A stretch of 5,831 bases of DNA from Actinomycetota bacterium (GCA_947490605.1 CANLHE010000058.1:1-5831), one strand, 5' to 3'; positions 1 through 5,831 are shown, counted from the stretch's first letter. Made by a program: numbers and translations. The notes: generated from the sequence alone by a model not told the origin.

Positions 1-1
1 C

Positions 2-865
2 GATAAATTACCGGCAATTGGCGAGACTGTTGTTGGTGAAAAATTACTGAAGTTTCCTGGTGGTAAGGGTTTTAATCAAGCCATAGCAGCAAGAAGAGCT
101 GGTGCTGAAGTTTTAATGGTGGGTTCGATAGGAAATGACTTAGACGGTGATTTTTTATTTGATATTTTAAAGAGTGAAAATATCGATCATAAATTTATTA
201 CCAAAACTTCAGAGCAAACTGGGATTGCCGTTATCGAAGTATCAAAAAGTGCTGAAAATAGAATTATTATTATCGCAGGGGCTAACTCTAAAACCAGATT
301 TTCAAATGAGGTTCTAACTAGTTCACCCTCAGTAACCGTCTCTTTAGCTCAGCTAGAAACACCAATTATTGAGGTCGCAAGATTTATCCATGAGAGTAAA
401 GCGGCTGGAAAAATTACTATCTTAAATCCAGCACCAATTCAAAAACTTGATCAACAATTACTGCAAGATACTGATTATTTAATTGCAAATGAGACCGAGG
501 CATCATTTTTAGTCGGCAATGCTGTTGAGCACTTAAGTAAAGATGAGGCAGTTATGATTGCAAGACAACTACAAAAAAGTGGCGCGAAAAAAGTGATCAT
601 TACATTAGGAGATCAGGGAAGTGTTTACTTAGATCAGGAAAAGGAGTTGTTCACACCTGCCTATAAAATTAAAGCGGTTGATACAACGGCGGCAGGGGAT
701 GCATTTTGTGGCGCATTTGCAACCGCTATTTCTGAGAATAAACCAGTTGAGTATGCGCTCAAATTTGCCTCAGCCGCAGGGGGACTAGCTGCAACTAAAG
801 CGGGAGCGGTGCCATCTCTGCCTAGTCAGCAGGAGATATTGTCAATGATTACATCTTTAGACTAA
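2..865 (+). CDS. rbsK: Ribokinase (PfkB family), 5'-truncated by window edge
   Basis: Ribokinase phosphorylates D-ribose to ribose 5-phosphate with ATP in the cytoplasm. The frame is open from base 2, so the gene starts left of the window. By comparison with E. coli RbsK about 20-25 N-terminal residues are missing, including the first strand with the substrate-contacting Asn/Asp. Over 287 visible residues the family landmarks appear in order: the GETV..G lead and GGKGFNQA motif (visible residues 7-27), an AGAN turn (about 92-95), LNPAPI (141-146), ANETEA (162-167), ITLG..G (about 200-206), and the C-terminal anion-hole motif DTTAAGDAF with the catalytic base Asp at about 233. NPAP and NETEA favour ribokinase over fructokinase or other PfkB members. 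The first in-frame ATG (116) lies downstream of the GGKG motif and is not the start. It ends in TAA, 9 bases before rbsD, which supports ribose as substrate. Confidence 0.9.
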   Translation, partial: DKLPAIGETVVGEKLLKFPGGKGFNQAIAARRAGAEVLMVGSIGNDLDGDFLFDILKSENIDHKFITKTSEQTGIAVIEVSKSAENRIIIIAGANSKTRFSNEVLTSSPSVTVSLAQLETPIIEVARFIHESKAAGKITILNPAPIQKLDQQLLQDTDYLIANETEASFLVGNAVEHLSKDEAVMIARQLQKSGAKKVIITLGDQGSVYLDQEKELFTPAYKIKAVDTTAAGDAFCGAFATAISENKPVEYALKFASAAGGLAATKAGAVPSLPSQQEILSMITSLD

Positions 866-866
866 G

Positions 867-884
867 TTTTAATCATGATTAAAA
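867..884. repeat. 18-bp perfect palindrome over the rbsD start codon
   Basis: The bases TTTTAATCATGATTAAAA equal their own reverse complement over all 18 positions; the flanking pair (G866/A885) does not match. The rbsD ATG (875-877) lies at the centre. It fills the place where a Shine-Dalgarno sequence would be expected. It could be an operator for a dimeric regulator or a weak RNA hairpin around the start codon; with only A-U-rich pairs and a tight loop a stable hairpin is doubtful. The function is inference; the symmetry is seen directly. Confidence 0.5.
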
Positions 885-1267
885 ATGGAATTCTGCATCC
901 CCAGTTAGCCTCACTACTTGCCAGATTTAGGCATGTTAATTCAATAGCAATTGTTGATGGTCCATTTCCAACTTATCCAGGTGTAGAAACAATTGAATTG
1001 GCGATCACTATGGGTTGGCCAACAATTCCACAAGTTCTGGATGAAATTTTGCCATTTTTAGATGTGACCTCTTTAGTTTTAGCAAATGAGTTTGAGGAAA
1101 AAGTTGATAAGCAGATAGTTGAAAAATATATCAGCCATCATAAAGGTATCCCTACAACAAAAGTTGCTCATAGTGAGTTTAAGAAACTAGCAAGTCAATC
1201 TTTGGGAGTAATTCATACTGGTGATGGCATTCCGTATAGCTCAGTTATTTTAAGATCAGGTTTCTAA
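875..1267 (+). CDS. rbsD: D-ribose pyranase (RbsD/FucU family)
   Basis: RbsD interconverts beta-pyran and beta-furan forms of D-ribose and so supplies the furanose that ribokinase uses; it is a cytoplasmic ring-shaped oligomer. The 130 residues match the usual RbsD length (131 in B. subtilis, 139 in E. coli). Recognisable blocks are the GILHPQLASLLA opening (5-16), His20 (family proton donor), Asp28 in IVDGPFP, the ET.ELA.T.G.P block (about 38-49), His99 in AHSEFK, and the C-terminal IPYSSVIL with Tyr121. The family normally reads Y-[AGS]-N here; this protein has Ser123 for Asn. The ATG at 875 puts His20 and Asp28 at exactly the family positions, which settles the start, although no Shine-Dalgarno is visible in the 9-base gap after rbsK. 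The start codon sits inside an 18-bp palindrome. Co-transcription with rbsK and possible translational coupling are likely. Activity on fucose or another sugar cannot be excluded. Confidence 0.88.
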   Translation: MIKNGILHPQLASLLARFRHVNSIAIVDGPFPTYPGVETIELAITMGWPTIPQVLDEILPFLDVTSLVLANEFEEKVDKQIVEKYISHHKGIPTTKVAHSEFKKLASQSLGVIHTGDGIPYSSVILRSGF

Positions 1268-1272
1268 TAATT

Positions 1273-2274
1273 GTGAAGAAAAAAGCTAGTGATATCTGTA
1301 TTGGTGTAATCGGTGCGGGAGTTATGGGAAGTGGACACGCACTTTACATTTCAGAAAGCATTAAAGGTGCTCGAGTAGCTGGTATCTATGATGCAAATGC
1401 TACTGCTGCAAAGCAAGTAGCTAGTAAAGTTAAAAAAATAAGCGGACTTTCAGTTACTGTCTTTGATTCAATTCAAAGCATGCTAGCGGCAAAAGAGATA
1501 ACAGCAATAATTATCGCCTCTCCAGATAATCTTCACGCCGAACACTTATCTATGGCAATAGCTGCAGGTAAAGATGTACTTTGTGAAAAACCATTAGCCT
1601 CTAATGATTCAGATGCTAAAAAAGTTGCGCAAACTGTAAATAAATCTAAATCAATTGTTGGCATCGGATTTATGCGTAGATTTGATCCAGCTTACCTAGA
1701 GCTAAAGCGCGTGATTCGCAGCGGAAAATATGGAAAAGTTTTACAAATTCGCTGTACCTCAAGAAATGTTAGCTCACCAACTGCAACTACAGCCATGTTA
1801 TTGACAAATGTTGCAGTGCACGAGGTTGACGTCATTAGATGGTTATTAGAGGAAGAAATTAAGTCCATGAGTGTTAATTTAACTAAGGTTACTTCGAAGG
1901 CAAATTCAAAACTTTCTGACCCAATTTCAGTGAATTGCTACACCACATCTGGCGTCTTGGCCACAATTGATATTTGTGCAAATAGCACATATGGCTACGA
2001 AGTTGGTATGGAGGTAATAACTGAGCGCGCATCCCTTGTTGTTGAAAATCTAGGAGATTTAACAATTATTAAAGATTTTTATTTACCGAAGCGAAAGTCA
2101 GGAAAGTTGCATAAAGATTGGATGGGTCGGTTTAAACCAGCTTATATTGCCGAATTAAATGCATTTGTTTATTCAATTAAAAAGCGAAAGCTTCATCCAA
2201 ACTTTGCTACAGCAGATGATGGTTTAGCTGCGAGCATTGCATGCGGCCTTGGCGTAAGGAGTTTGCAAAACTAG
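1273..2274 (+). CDS. iolG: Inositol 2-dehydrogenase (Gfo/Idh/MocA family)
   Basis: IolG oxidises myo-inositol to 2-keto-myo-inositol with NAD+, the first step of inositol catabolism. The 333 residues fit the family (about 335-345). The Rossmann fold shows GVIGAGVMGSG (11-21) and Asp40, which suits NAD preference. The catalytic Lys106 is in CEKPL (104-108). IolG-like signatures are GFMRRFDPAY (132-141), HEVDVIRWLL (183-192), and the YGYEVGMEVITE strand (240-251). In B. subtilis IolG the triad is Lys, Asp and His with Asp four residues before His; here His183 is kept but the Asp position is Asn179 (AAT at 1807-1809). The start is GTG at 1273, five bases after the rbsD stop; the next in-frame Met (18) is inside the glycine loop and too late. 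The nearest AGG (1258-1260) is 12 bases upstream, so translation may be coupled to rbsD. Its TAG overlaps the iolD stop. A related cyclitol or sugar dehydrogenase is possible, but the iol neighbours favour inositol. Confidence 0.85.
   Translation: MKKKASDICIGVIGAGVMGSGHALYISESIKGARVAGIYDANATAAKQVASKVKKISGLSVTVFDSIQSMLAAKEITAIIIASPDNLHAEHLSMAIAAGKDVLCEKPLASNDSDAKKVAQTVNKSKSIVGIGFMRRFDPAYLELKRVIRSGKYGKVLQIRCTSRNVSSPTATTAMLLTNVAVHEVDVIRWLLEEEIKSMSVNLTKVTSKANSKLSDPISVNCYTTSGVLATIDICANSTYGYEVGMEVITERASLVVENLGDLTIIKDFYLPKRKSGKLHKDWMGRFKPAYIAELNAFVYSIKKRKLHPNFATADDGLAASIACGLGVRSLQN
2271..2274. other. Shared CTAG: overlapping stop codons of iolG and iolD
   Basis: The palindromic CTAG gives TAG for iolG at 2272-2274 on the + strand and TAG for iolD (complement of 2271-2273) on the - strand. 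The genes therefore meet tail to tail with a four-base overlap, and no intergenic terminator fits between them. Each transcript must run into the other gene as antisense before it ends. I saw no stem-plus-U-tract on either side within about 50 bases. Confidence 0.9.
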
Positions 2275-4106
2275 TAACGTTGTCCAGACTTACCCTGAAT
2301 TAATCGCTGATAAGCATTTTGTACTTCGACCACATCACTTATACCTGATACTCCTACTTCCCAAAAAGTTCCACCTTCAGTCCATTTTTCTGGATGGGTT
2401 TGAATAACTAATACAGTCACACCTGGTAATTTTTTTGCAGATTTGAATTCATCTACTAAGTTATTAATAGTTACGTTAATTGCTCTAGCGCCTAAGGATT
2501 TAGCATGAGCAACAAAATCCACTTTAAATGGAGGATTTAAATCTGAATCATTAAACATGGTGCGATAACTTTTTGAACCATTTGATACTTGTAGCCTTTG
2601 AATTACTGCGAATCCTGCATTGTCGCAAAGAATATAAATTATAGAATCGCCATTATTAACTGCAGAGAGAATTTCACTGTTCAACATTAAATATGAGCCA
2701 TCACCAACCATTGAGATTACTTTTCCATCACGATTGGAAGCCTTAAGTGCTAGAGCAGCACCCCATGCACCTGCAATTTCATATCCCATACAGGAGTATC
2801 CGTACTCGCAATCAAATGAATCTATGCTCTTACTTAACCAGTTGTTATTTAGTTCCCCTGGGAGTCCACCTGCAGCAGTTAATACATAATCTGAAGCAGT
2901 TGCTACTTCGTTTATTGCGACAACGACTTGAGCATACGATGGTAAATCTAACTTTTCCGCAACTCTAGATTTTATATTATTTTTTACACTCGCCTGAGTA
3001 GTAGATCTCTTTGCTGACCAATTTTGGTCCGTTTTATACCCTGCTAATTGGTTCTCTAGTTCCAATATTGTTTCTTTGGCATCACCAGTAAGTGCAATAG
3101 CATTTCGCTTGGTAGCATCAAAGCGTGCTGTATTAATTGAGATAATTTTTCGAATTGGATTTTTAAATAGAGTCCAGGACCCAGTAGTAAAATCTTGTAG
3201 CCGCGTTCCAATTGAGATTATTAGGTCTGCCTCTTCTGCAAGTAAATTAGCAGGATCACAGCCTGTTACTCCTACTGGACCACACCAGGAAGGATCAGTG
3301 GCTAGAAGTGATGCTTTGCCAGCCACAGTTTCAACAACTGGAATTTCAAAGAGATTAGCAAAGTGCGAGAGTTCTTTGTGTGCTTTACTGTATCTAACTC
3401 CACCACCTGCAATTATTAGCGGCTTTTTTGATTTTTTAATGGCACTAGCTGCATCGCTAAGTGATTTTGAGTCGACTCTCAACCGTTTAATTTCATGAAC
3501 TACATCTTTAAAGAATTCGTCAGGAAAATCAAAAGTTTCGACCTGAACATCCTGGGGAAATCCCAAAAATACTGGTCCGCAATCTGCTGGATCTAATAAA
3601 GTTTGAATTGCAGCAGGCAGAGTATTTAGTAGTTGCTCGGGGCTAGTAATTCGATCCCAATATCGCGTCACAGATTTAAAGGAATCATTAACTGTTATTG
3701 ATGGTGAATTAAAATGTTCTACCTGCTGTAATACAGGATCAGATCGACGCGACTTAAAAGTATCACCAGATAAAATTAACAATGGAAGTCTGTTTGCCAT
3801 GGCCACACCAGCTGCGGTTACAACATTTGTTGCTCCCGGACCGATAGATGTTGTTACAACAGCACACTGAGTTCTTAGTTGGGCCTTACTAAAACCAACA
3901 CCTGCCAGTGCCATTCCCTGTTCATTTTGGCCTTTAATTGTTGGCAAAAATTGTTTGTAACGTTCAAGTGCATCACCAATGCCTAGTGCATTGCCATGAC
4001 CAAAAATTGCAAATACTAATGGGAAAATAGGCTTGATTTCACCATCAATTCTAATTTTTTGAGCAATTAAATATTTAATTAAGGCTTCTGCGGTAGTACA
4101 CTTCAT
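2271..4106 (-). CDS. iolD: 3D-(3,5/4)-trihydroxycyclohexane-1,2-dione hydrolase (ThDP-dependent)
   Basis: IolD hydrolytically opens the cyclohexane-dione made by IolE, giving 5-deoxy-D-glucuronate; it belongs to the acetolactate-synthase-like thiamine-diphosphate enzymes. Counted from the upstream ATG (4112, 613 aa; B. subtilis IolD is 637), the N-terminal pyrimidine-binding domain has IFGHGNALGIGDAL (36-49) and the cofactor-activating Glu64 in NEQGMALAG. A central domain carries IIAGGGVRYS (about 233-242). The C-terminal pyrophosphate-binding domain has VGDGSYLMLNSE (469-480) ending at DNAGF (497-501), the Mg-ThDP motif. FGHGN and DNAGF are IolD-like rather than acetolactate-synthase-like, and the tail EKWTEGGTFWEVGV (575-588) matches actinobacterial IolD. 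Two in-frame ATGs lie six bases apart, at 4112 and 4106. The second is preferred because an AGGG (4117-4114) stands seven bases upstream of it but only one base from the first, and because family members tend to begin close to this MK-T-A-ALI stretch. It is the only - strand gene, convergent with iolG and divergent from iolE, so it needs its own promoter. Confidence 0.92.
   Translation of the reverse strand: MKCTTAEALIKYLIAQKIRIDGEIKPIFPLVFAIFGHGNALGIGDALERYKQFLPTIKGQNEQGMALAGVGFSKAQLRTQCAVVTTSIGPGATNVVTAAGVAMANRLPLLILSGDTFKSRRSDPVLQQVEHFNSPSITVNDSFKSVTRYWDRITSPEQLLNTLPAAIQTLLDPADCGPVFLGFPQDVQVETFDFPDEFFKDVVHEIKRLRVDSKSLSDAASAIKKSKKPLIIAGGGVRYSKAHKELSHFANLFEIPVVETVAGKASLLATDPSWCGPVGVTGCDPANLLAEEADLIISIGTRLQDFTTGSWTLFKNPIRKIISINTARFDATKRNAIALTGDAKETILELENQLAGYKTDQNWSAKRSTTQASVKNNIKSRVAEKLDLPSYAQVVVAINEVATASDYVLTAAGGLPGELNNNWLSKSIDSFDCEYGYSCMGYEIAGAWGAALALKASNRDGKVISMVGDGSYLMLNSEILSAVNNGDSIIYILCDNAGFAVIQRLQVSNGSKSYRTMFNDSDLNPPFKVDFVAHAKSLGARAINVTINNLVDEFKSAKKLPGVTVLVIQTHPEKWTEGGTFWEVGVSGISDVVEVQNAYQRLIQGKSGQRY
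4065..4080. repeat. 16-bp perfect AT-only palindrome inside the iolD 5' end
   Basis: AATTAAATATTTAATT is self-complementary over 16 bases. It lies within the codons for LIKYLI near the IolD N-terminus, 26-41 bases inside the preferred start and about 71-86 bases upstream of the iolE start. That position could suit an operator or promoter element serving the divergent pair, since the spacer is very short. A chance AT-rich palindrome in an AT-rich gene is also quite possible. No clear TANNNT -10 box occurs in it. Confidence 0.35.
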
Positions 4107-4151
4107 ATTCATACCCTATCTACTAATCCAGATTTATGAAAGAATGAATAA
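4107..4151. promoter_or_regulatory. Divergent iolD/iolE spacer with AATC-CA-GATT dyad
   Basis: Only 45 bases (39 if iolD starts at 4112) separate the divergent start codons. At 4125-4134 they hold AATCCAGATT, a dyad with four-base arms and the same AATC-NN-GATT core as the palindrome at the rbsD start. Both genes need promoters here or reaching into each other's coding sequence; a weak TACACT (4097-4102, +) is the only -10-like candidate I can point to for iolE and it lacks a good -35. A regulator bound at the dyad could control both genes at once. This is inference from layout and symmetry. Confidence 0.4.
4114..4117 (-). promoter_or_regulatory. Ribosome binding site AGGG deciding the iolD start
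   Basis: Read on the - strand, AGGG ends one base before the ATG at 4112 and seven bases before the ATG at 4106. Normal Shine-Dalgarno spacing therefore favours the ATG at 4106, which shortens IolD by two residues (MN). Confidence 0.45.
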
Positions 4152-4155
4152 ATGA
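4136..4155 (+). other. Chain of two 3-codon mini-ORFs overlapping the iolE start
   Basis: ATGs occur at 4136, 4144 and 4152, exactly eight bases apart and in three different frames. The first reads Met-Lys-Glu-stop (4136-4147), the second Met-Asn-Lys-stop (4144-4155), and the third is iolE. Each stop overlaps the next start as ATGA. This would permit reinitiation into iolE or could be a coincidence of A-rich leader sequence; it is too short to call a gene. Confidence 0.3.
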
Positions 4156-5039
4156 AATCTTTTTACTCACGAATTGCTTCAGCACCAATCTCTTGGGGTA
4201 TATGTGAGGTTCCTGGTTGGGGAAAGATGCTTCCTACTGATCGAGTTTTATCGGAAATGCAGAATTTAGGTTTACCTGCAACAGAACTAGGCGCACCTGG
4301 ATTTTTACCAACCGACCCTAGTGAAATTTCAGCTAAATTAGATGAATTTGAAATGAGTTTAATTGGTGGATTTACGCCCGTCGTAGTTCACGACAGTAAC
4401 CAAAATGATGAAACTCTCAGACAAATTAAGAAAACAGCAGATCTATTTAAAAAAACTGGTGCTACTCATATAGTTTCATCACCAGTTTATAGTTGGAATT
4501 GGGATAAACCAGAACCGCTTTCTAATGATCAATATAAAAACATGTTTGAAATGTTTAATGAAATAGATAAGATTTGTGCGGACTACGGCCTTCAAAATGT
4601 CTTGCACCCCCACTTACAAACAACAGTTGAGACGAAAAAAGACGTTGAGCGAGTTCTTAATGGTTGTGGCGTTAAGTGGTGTCTAGACACAGGGCACATG
4701 GCAATCGGTGGAGTTGATGTTATCGAGTTTGCAAAAAAAGCCTCTGATCGAGTTGGTCATGTTCATTTAAAGGATGTTAATCTCGCTAAATCGGAATCGG
4801 TATTATCACGCAGAGAGTCAATTATGTCAGGGGTGCAGAATGGGTTATTCACTCCACTTGGTTCTGGTGATGTGCCAATCGCTGAAGTTATTAAAGTTTT
4901 AGAGGAATCGGGTTACCAAGGTTGGTATGTAATTGAGCAAGATTGTGCAATTACTGGGGAGGTTCCAGCGAATGGTGATGGTCCTGTAAAAATGATTAGT
5001 AAGTCGTTAGATTATTTGAATTCCCTAGACCTAAAATGA
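4152..5039 (+). CDS. iolE: myo-Inosose-2 dehydratase, actinobacterial type (xylose isomerase-like TIM barrel)
   Basis: IolE removes water from 2-keto-myo-inositol to give the 3D-(3,5/4)-trihydroxycyclohexane-1,2-dione that IolD opens. The 295 residues form one AP-endonuclease-2/xylose-isomerase-like TIM barrel. Landmarks are RIASAPISWGICEVPGW (7-23), ATELGAPGFLP (43-53), LHPHLQTTVET (151-161), CLDTGH (177-182), HVHLKDV (203-209) and WYVIEQD (258-264). Glu160, Asp179, His205 and Glu262 are likely divalent-metal ligands by analogy with the fold, where the metal sits on strand-end Glu, Asp, His and Glu. The ATG at 4152 puts the conserved opening at residue 7; a weak purine stretch GAAAGAA (4138-4144) precedes it by seven bases. 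It is divergent from iolD and 10 bases ahead of iolC, probably co-transcribed with it. TIM-barrel isomerases and epimerases such as IolH/IolI-like proteins look similar, so the exact step rests partly on the neighbours. Confidence 0.82.
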   Translation: MKSFYSRIASAPISWGICEVPGWGKMLPTDRVLSEMQNLGLPATELGAPGFLPTDPSEISAKLDEFEMSLIGGFTPVVVHDSNQNDETLRQIKKTADLFKKTGATHIVSSPVYSWNWDKPEPLSNDQYKNMFEMFNEIDKICADYGLQNVLHPHLQTTVETKKDVERVLNGCGVKWCLDTGHMAIGGVDVIEFAKKASDRVGHVHLKDVNLAKSESVLSRRESIMSGVQNGLFTPLGSGDVPIAEVIKVLEESGYQGWYVIEQDCAITGEVPANGDGPVKMISKSLDYLNSLDLK

Positions 5040-5049
5040 TCAGAAGATT

Positions 5050-5831
5050 ATGAATACAAAATTGGATTTAATAAGTGTGGGAAGAATAAGTTTAGATTTT
5101 TACGCCAACGAGTCAAATGTTGGATTTGAACAGGTTAAATCCTTTAGTATGTCAATTGGTGGTAGCCCCACAAATGTTGCAATTGCAGCGGCTAGATTAG
5201 GAAATAAATCTGCGGTTGTAACCAGTATTGGGCGCGATGCTTTTACAGATTACATTCTAAATAAGCTGAATGAATTTTCTGTAGATACCAGCTATGTTGG
5301 AATCGATGAAACTCAATTTAGTCCAGCCGTTTTTGCTGCCATGGACGATCCATATAATCCTTCAATATTTTTTAATCGCCCCCAGCTCGCTCCTGATACA
5401 GGTATTTCAAAAGAGAGATTAAGTGAGCAGGTAATTAAATCAGCAGGGGTTCTTTGGGTCTCCGCATGTGCATTAGCTGTTGGACAGACGGCAAGTTCGA
5501 TTCAGGATTGGTTAGTGATTCGCAATAGTAGTGGCCACACAATTTTAGACTTGGATTATCGTCCAACTTTTTGGAAAAATGAATCAACCGCAAGACAAGT
5601 TACTTCAAAGGCTATTGAGGCTAGTACAGTGTTAGTTGGAAATCGTAAAGAGTTTGAAGTAGCAACTGGTATGTCAGATCCTAATCAAATTAGTAAGCAA
5701 CTATTAGGTAATCAGATTTCACTCGTAATTGTAAAGTTAGGTGAGGATGGGGTTTATATGGCAACAAAAGAGAAAAATTTTTTAGTTAAGCCAGTTAAGG
5801 TTGATGTTAGATGTGGACTTGGTGCAGGTGA
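5050..5831 (+). CDS. iolC: 5-Dehydro-2-deoxygluconokinase (PfkB family), 3'-truncated by window edge
   Basis: IolC phosphorylates 5-dehydro-2-deoxy-D-gluconate at C6 with ATP, after ring opening and isomerisation in the inositol pathway. The frame is open from ATG 5050 to the window end: 260 full codons of roughly 320-330. Visible motifs are DLISVGRISLDFY (6-18), the PfkB N-terminal block IGGSPTNVAIAAARLG (36-51), FFNRPQLAPD (107-116), the IolC-like LDLDYRPTFW (166-175), VGNRKEFEVATG (196-207), VKLGEDGVY (228-236), and the start of the anion-hole motif CGLGAG (255-260). The catalytic Asp codon is cut after its first two bases (GA). LDLDYRP.FW and GNR.EFEVA.G separate it from ribokinase. The start is supported by the family's N-terminal DLI..GR and by an AGAAG (5042-5046) three bases ahead, although that spacing is short. 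It follows iolE by 10 bases in the same direction, so the two form a unit that continues right of the window. Confidence 0.9.
   Translation, partial: MNTKLDLISVGRISLDFYANESNVGFEQVKSFSMSIGGSPTNVAIAAARLGNKSAVVTSIGRDAFTDYILNKLNEFSVDTSYVGIDETQFSPAVFAAMDDPYNPSIFFNRPQLAPDTGISKERLSEQVIKSAGVLWVSACALAVGQTASSIQDWLVIRNSSGHTILDLDYRPTFWKNESTARQVTSKAIEASTVLVGNRKEFEVATGMSDPNQISKQLLGNQISLVIVKLGEDGVYMATKEKNFLVKPVKVDVRCGLGAG

Noticed and set aside
116..865. Treating ATG 116 as the ribokinase start
   Set aside because: The frame stays open upstream to base 2 and encodes the conserved GETV and GGKG motifs before this ATG, so the gene is cut by the window edge rather than starting here.
2255..2300. Possible intrinsic terminator between iolG and iolD
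   Set aside because: Only very short symmetric bits (near GTTTGCAAAAC and AACGTT) are present, with no GC-rich stem and no following U-run on either strand.
2747..2968. Open + strand frame of 73 codons
   Set aside because: It lies entirely antisense to iolD, its translation has no family resemblance (His/Leu/Gln-rich), and the iolD reading is strong across the whole stretch.
3076..3498. Open + strand frame of 140 codons
   Set aside because: It is antisense to the well-conserved central part of iolD and encodes no recognisable motif; such shadows are common opposite long genes.
5037..5042. TGATCA palindrome at the iolE stop
   Set aside because: Six symmetric bases are expected often by chance and the symmetry does not extend outward.

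Overview
The window is a compact stretch of sugar and cyclitol catabolism genes: a ribose pair (ribokinase, ribose pyranase) followed directly by myo-inositol degradation genes (iolG, iolD, iolE, iolC). All six genes are recognised from family motifs. The first is cut by the left edge and the last by the right edge. No RNA gene, mobile element, CRISPR array or intrinsic terminator is visible. No gap between genes exceeds 50 bases.

Organism (inference): the DNA is AT-rich, roughly 40% GC or less on lines sampled by eye. The proteins, especially the IolE type opening with APISWGICEVPGW and the IolD ending with an EKWTEGG..W.VGV tail, resemble actinobacterial versions. AT-rich, near-gapless coding with actinobacterial proteins suggests a streamlined planktonic actinobacterium of the acI/Nanopelagicales kind. 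This is not proven here.

Layout: rbsK (partial, 2-865), rbsD (875-1267) and iolG (1273-2274) run on the + strand with 9- and 5-base gaps and look like one transcript. iolD (about 2271-4106) lies on the - strand and shares a CTAG tetranucleotide with iolG, so both stop codons sit in the same four bases. A short divergent spacer (4107-4151) separates iolD from iolE (4152-5039), which is followed 10 bases later by iolC (5050 to the edge).

Pathway: RbsD would convert ribopyranose to ribofuranose and RbsK would phosphorylate ribose. IolG oxidises myo-inositol to 2-keto-myo-inositol (scyllo-inosose), IolE dehydrates it to the trihydroxycyclohexane-dione, IolD opens the ring to 5-deoxyglucuronate, and IolC phosphorylates 5-dehydro-2-deoxygluconate. 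IolB, IolJ and IolA, needed to finish the route, are not in the window, nor are a transporter or a regulator.

The system itself is known. The parts worth a second look are small: an 18-bp perfect palindrome centred on the rbsD start codon whose AATC-NN-GATT core recurs in the iolD/iolE spacer, a 16-bp AT palindrome inside the start of iolD, a chain of ATGA-overlapping mini-ORFs leading into iolE, and an Asp-to-Asn change at the expected catalytic position of IolG.
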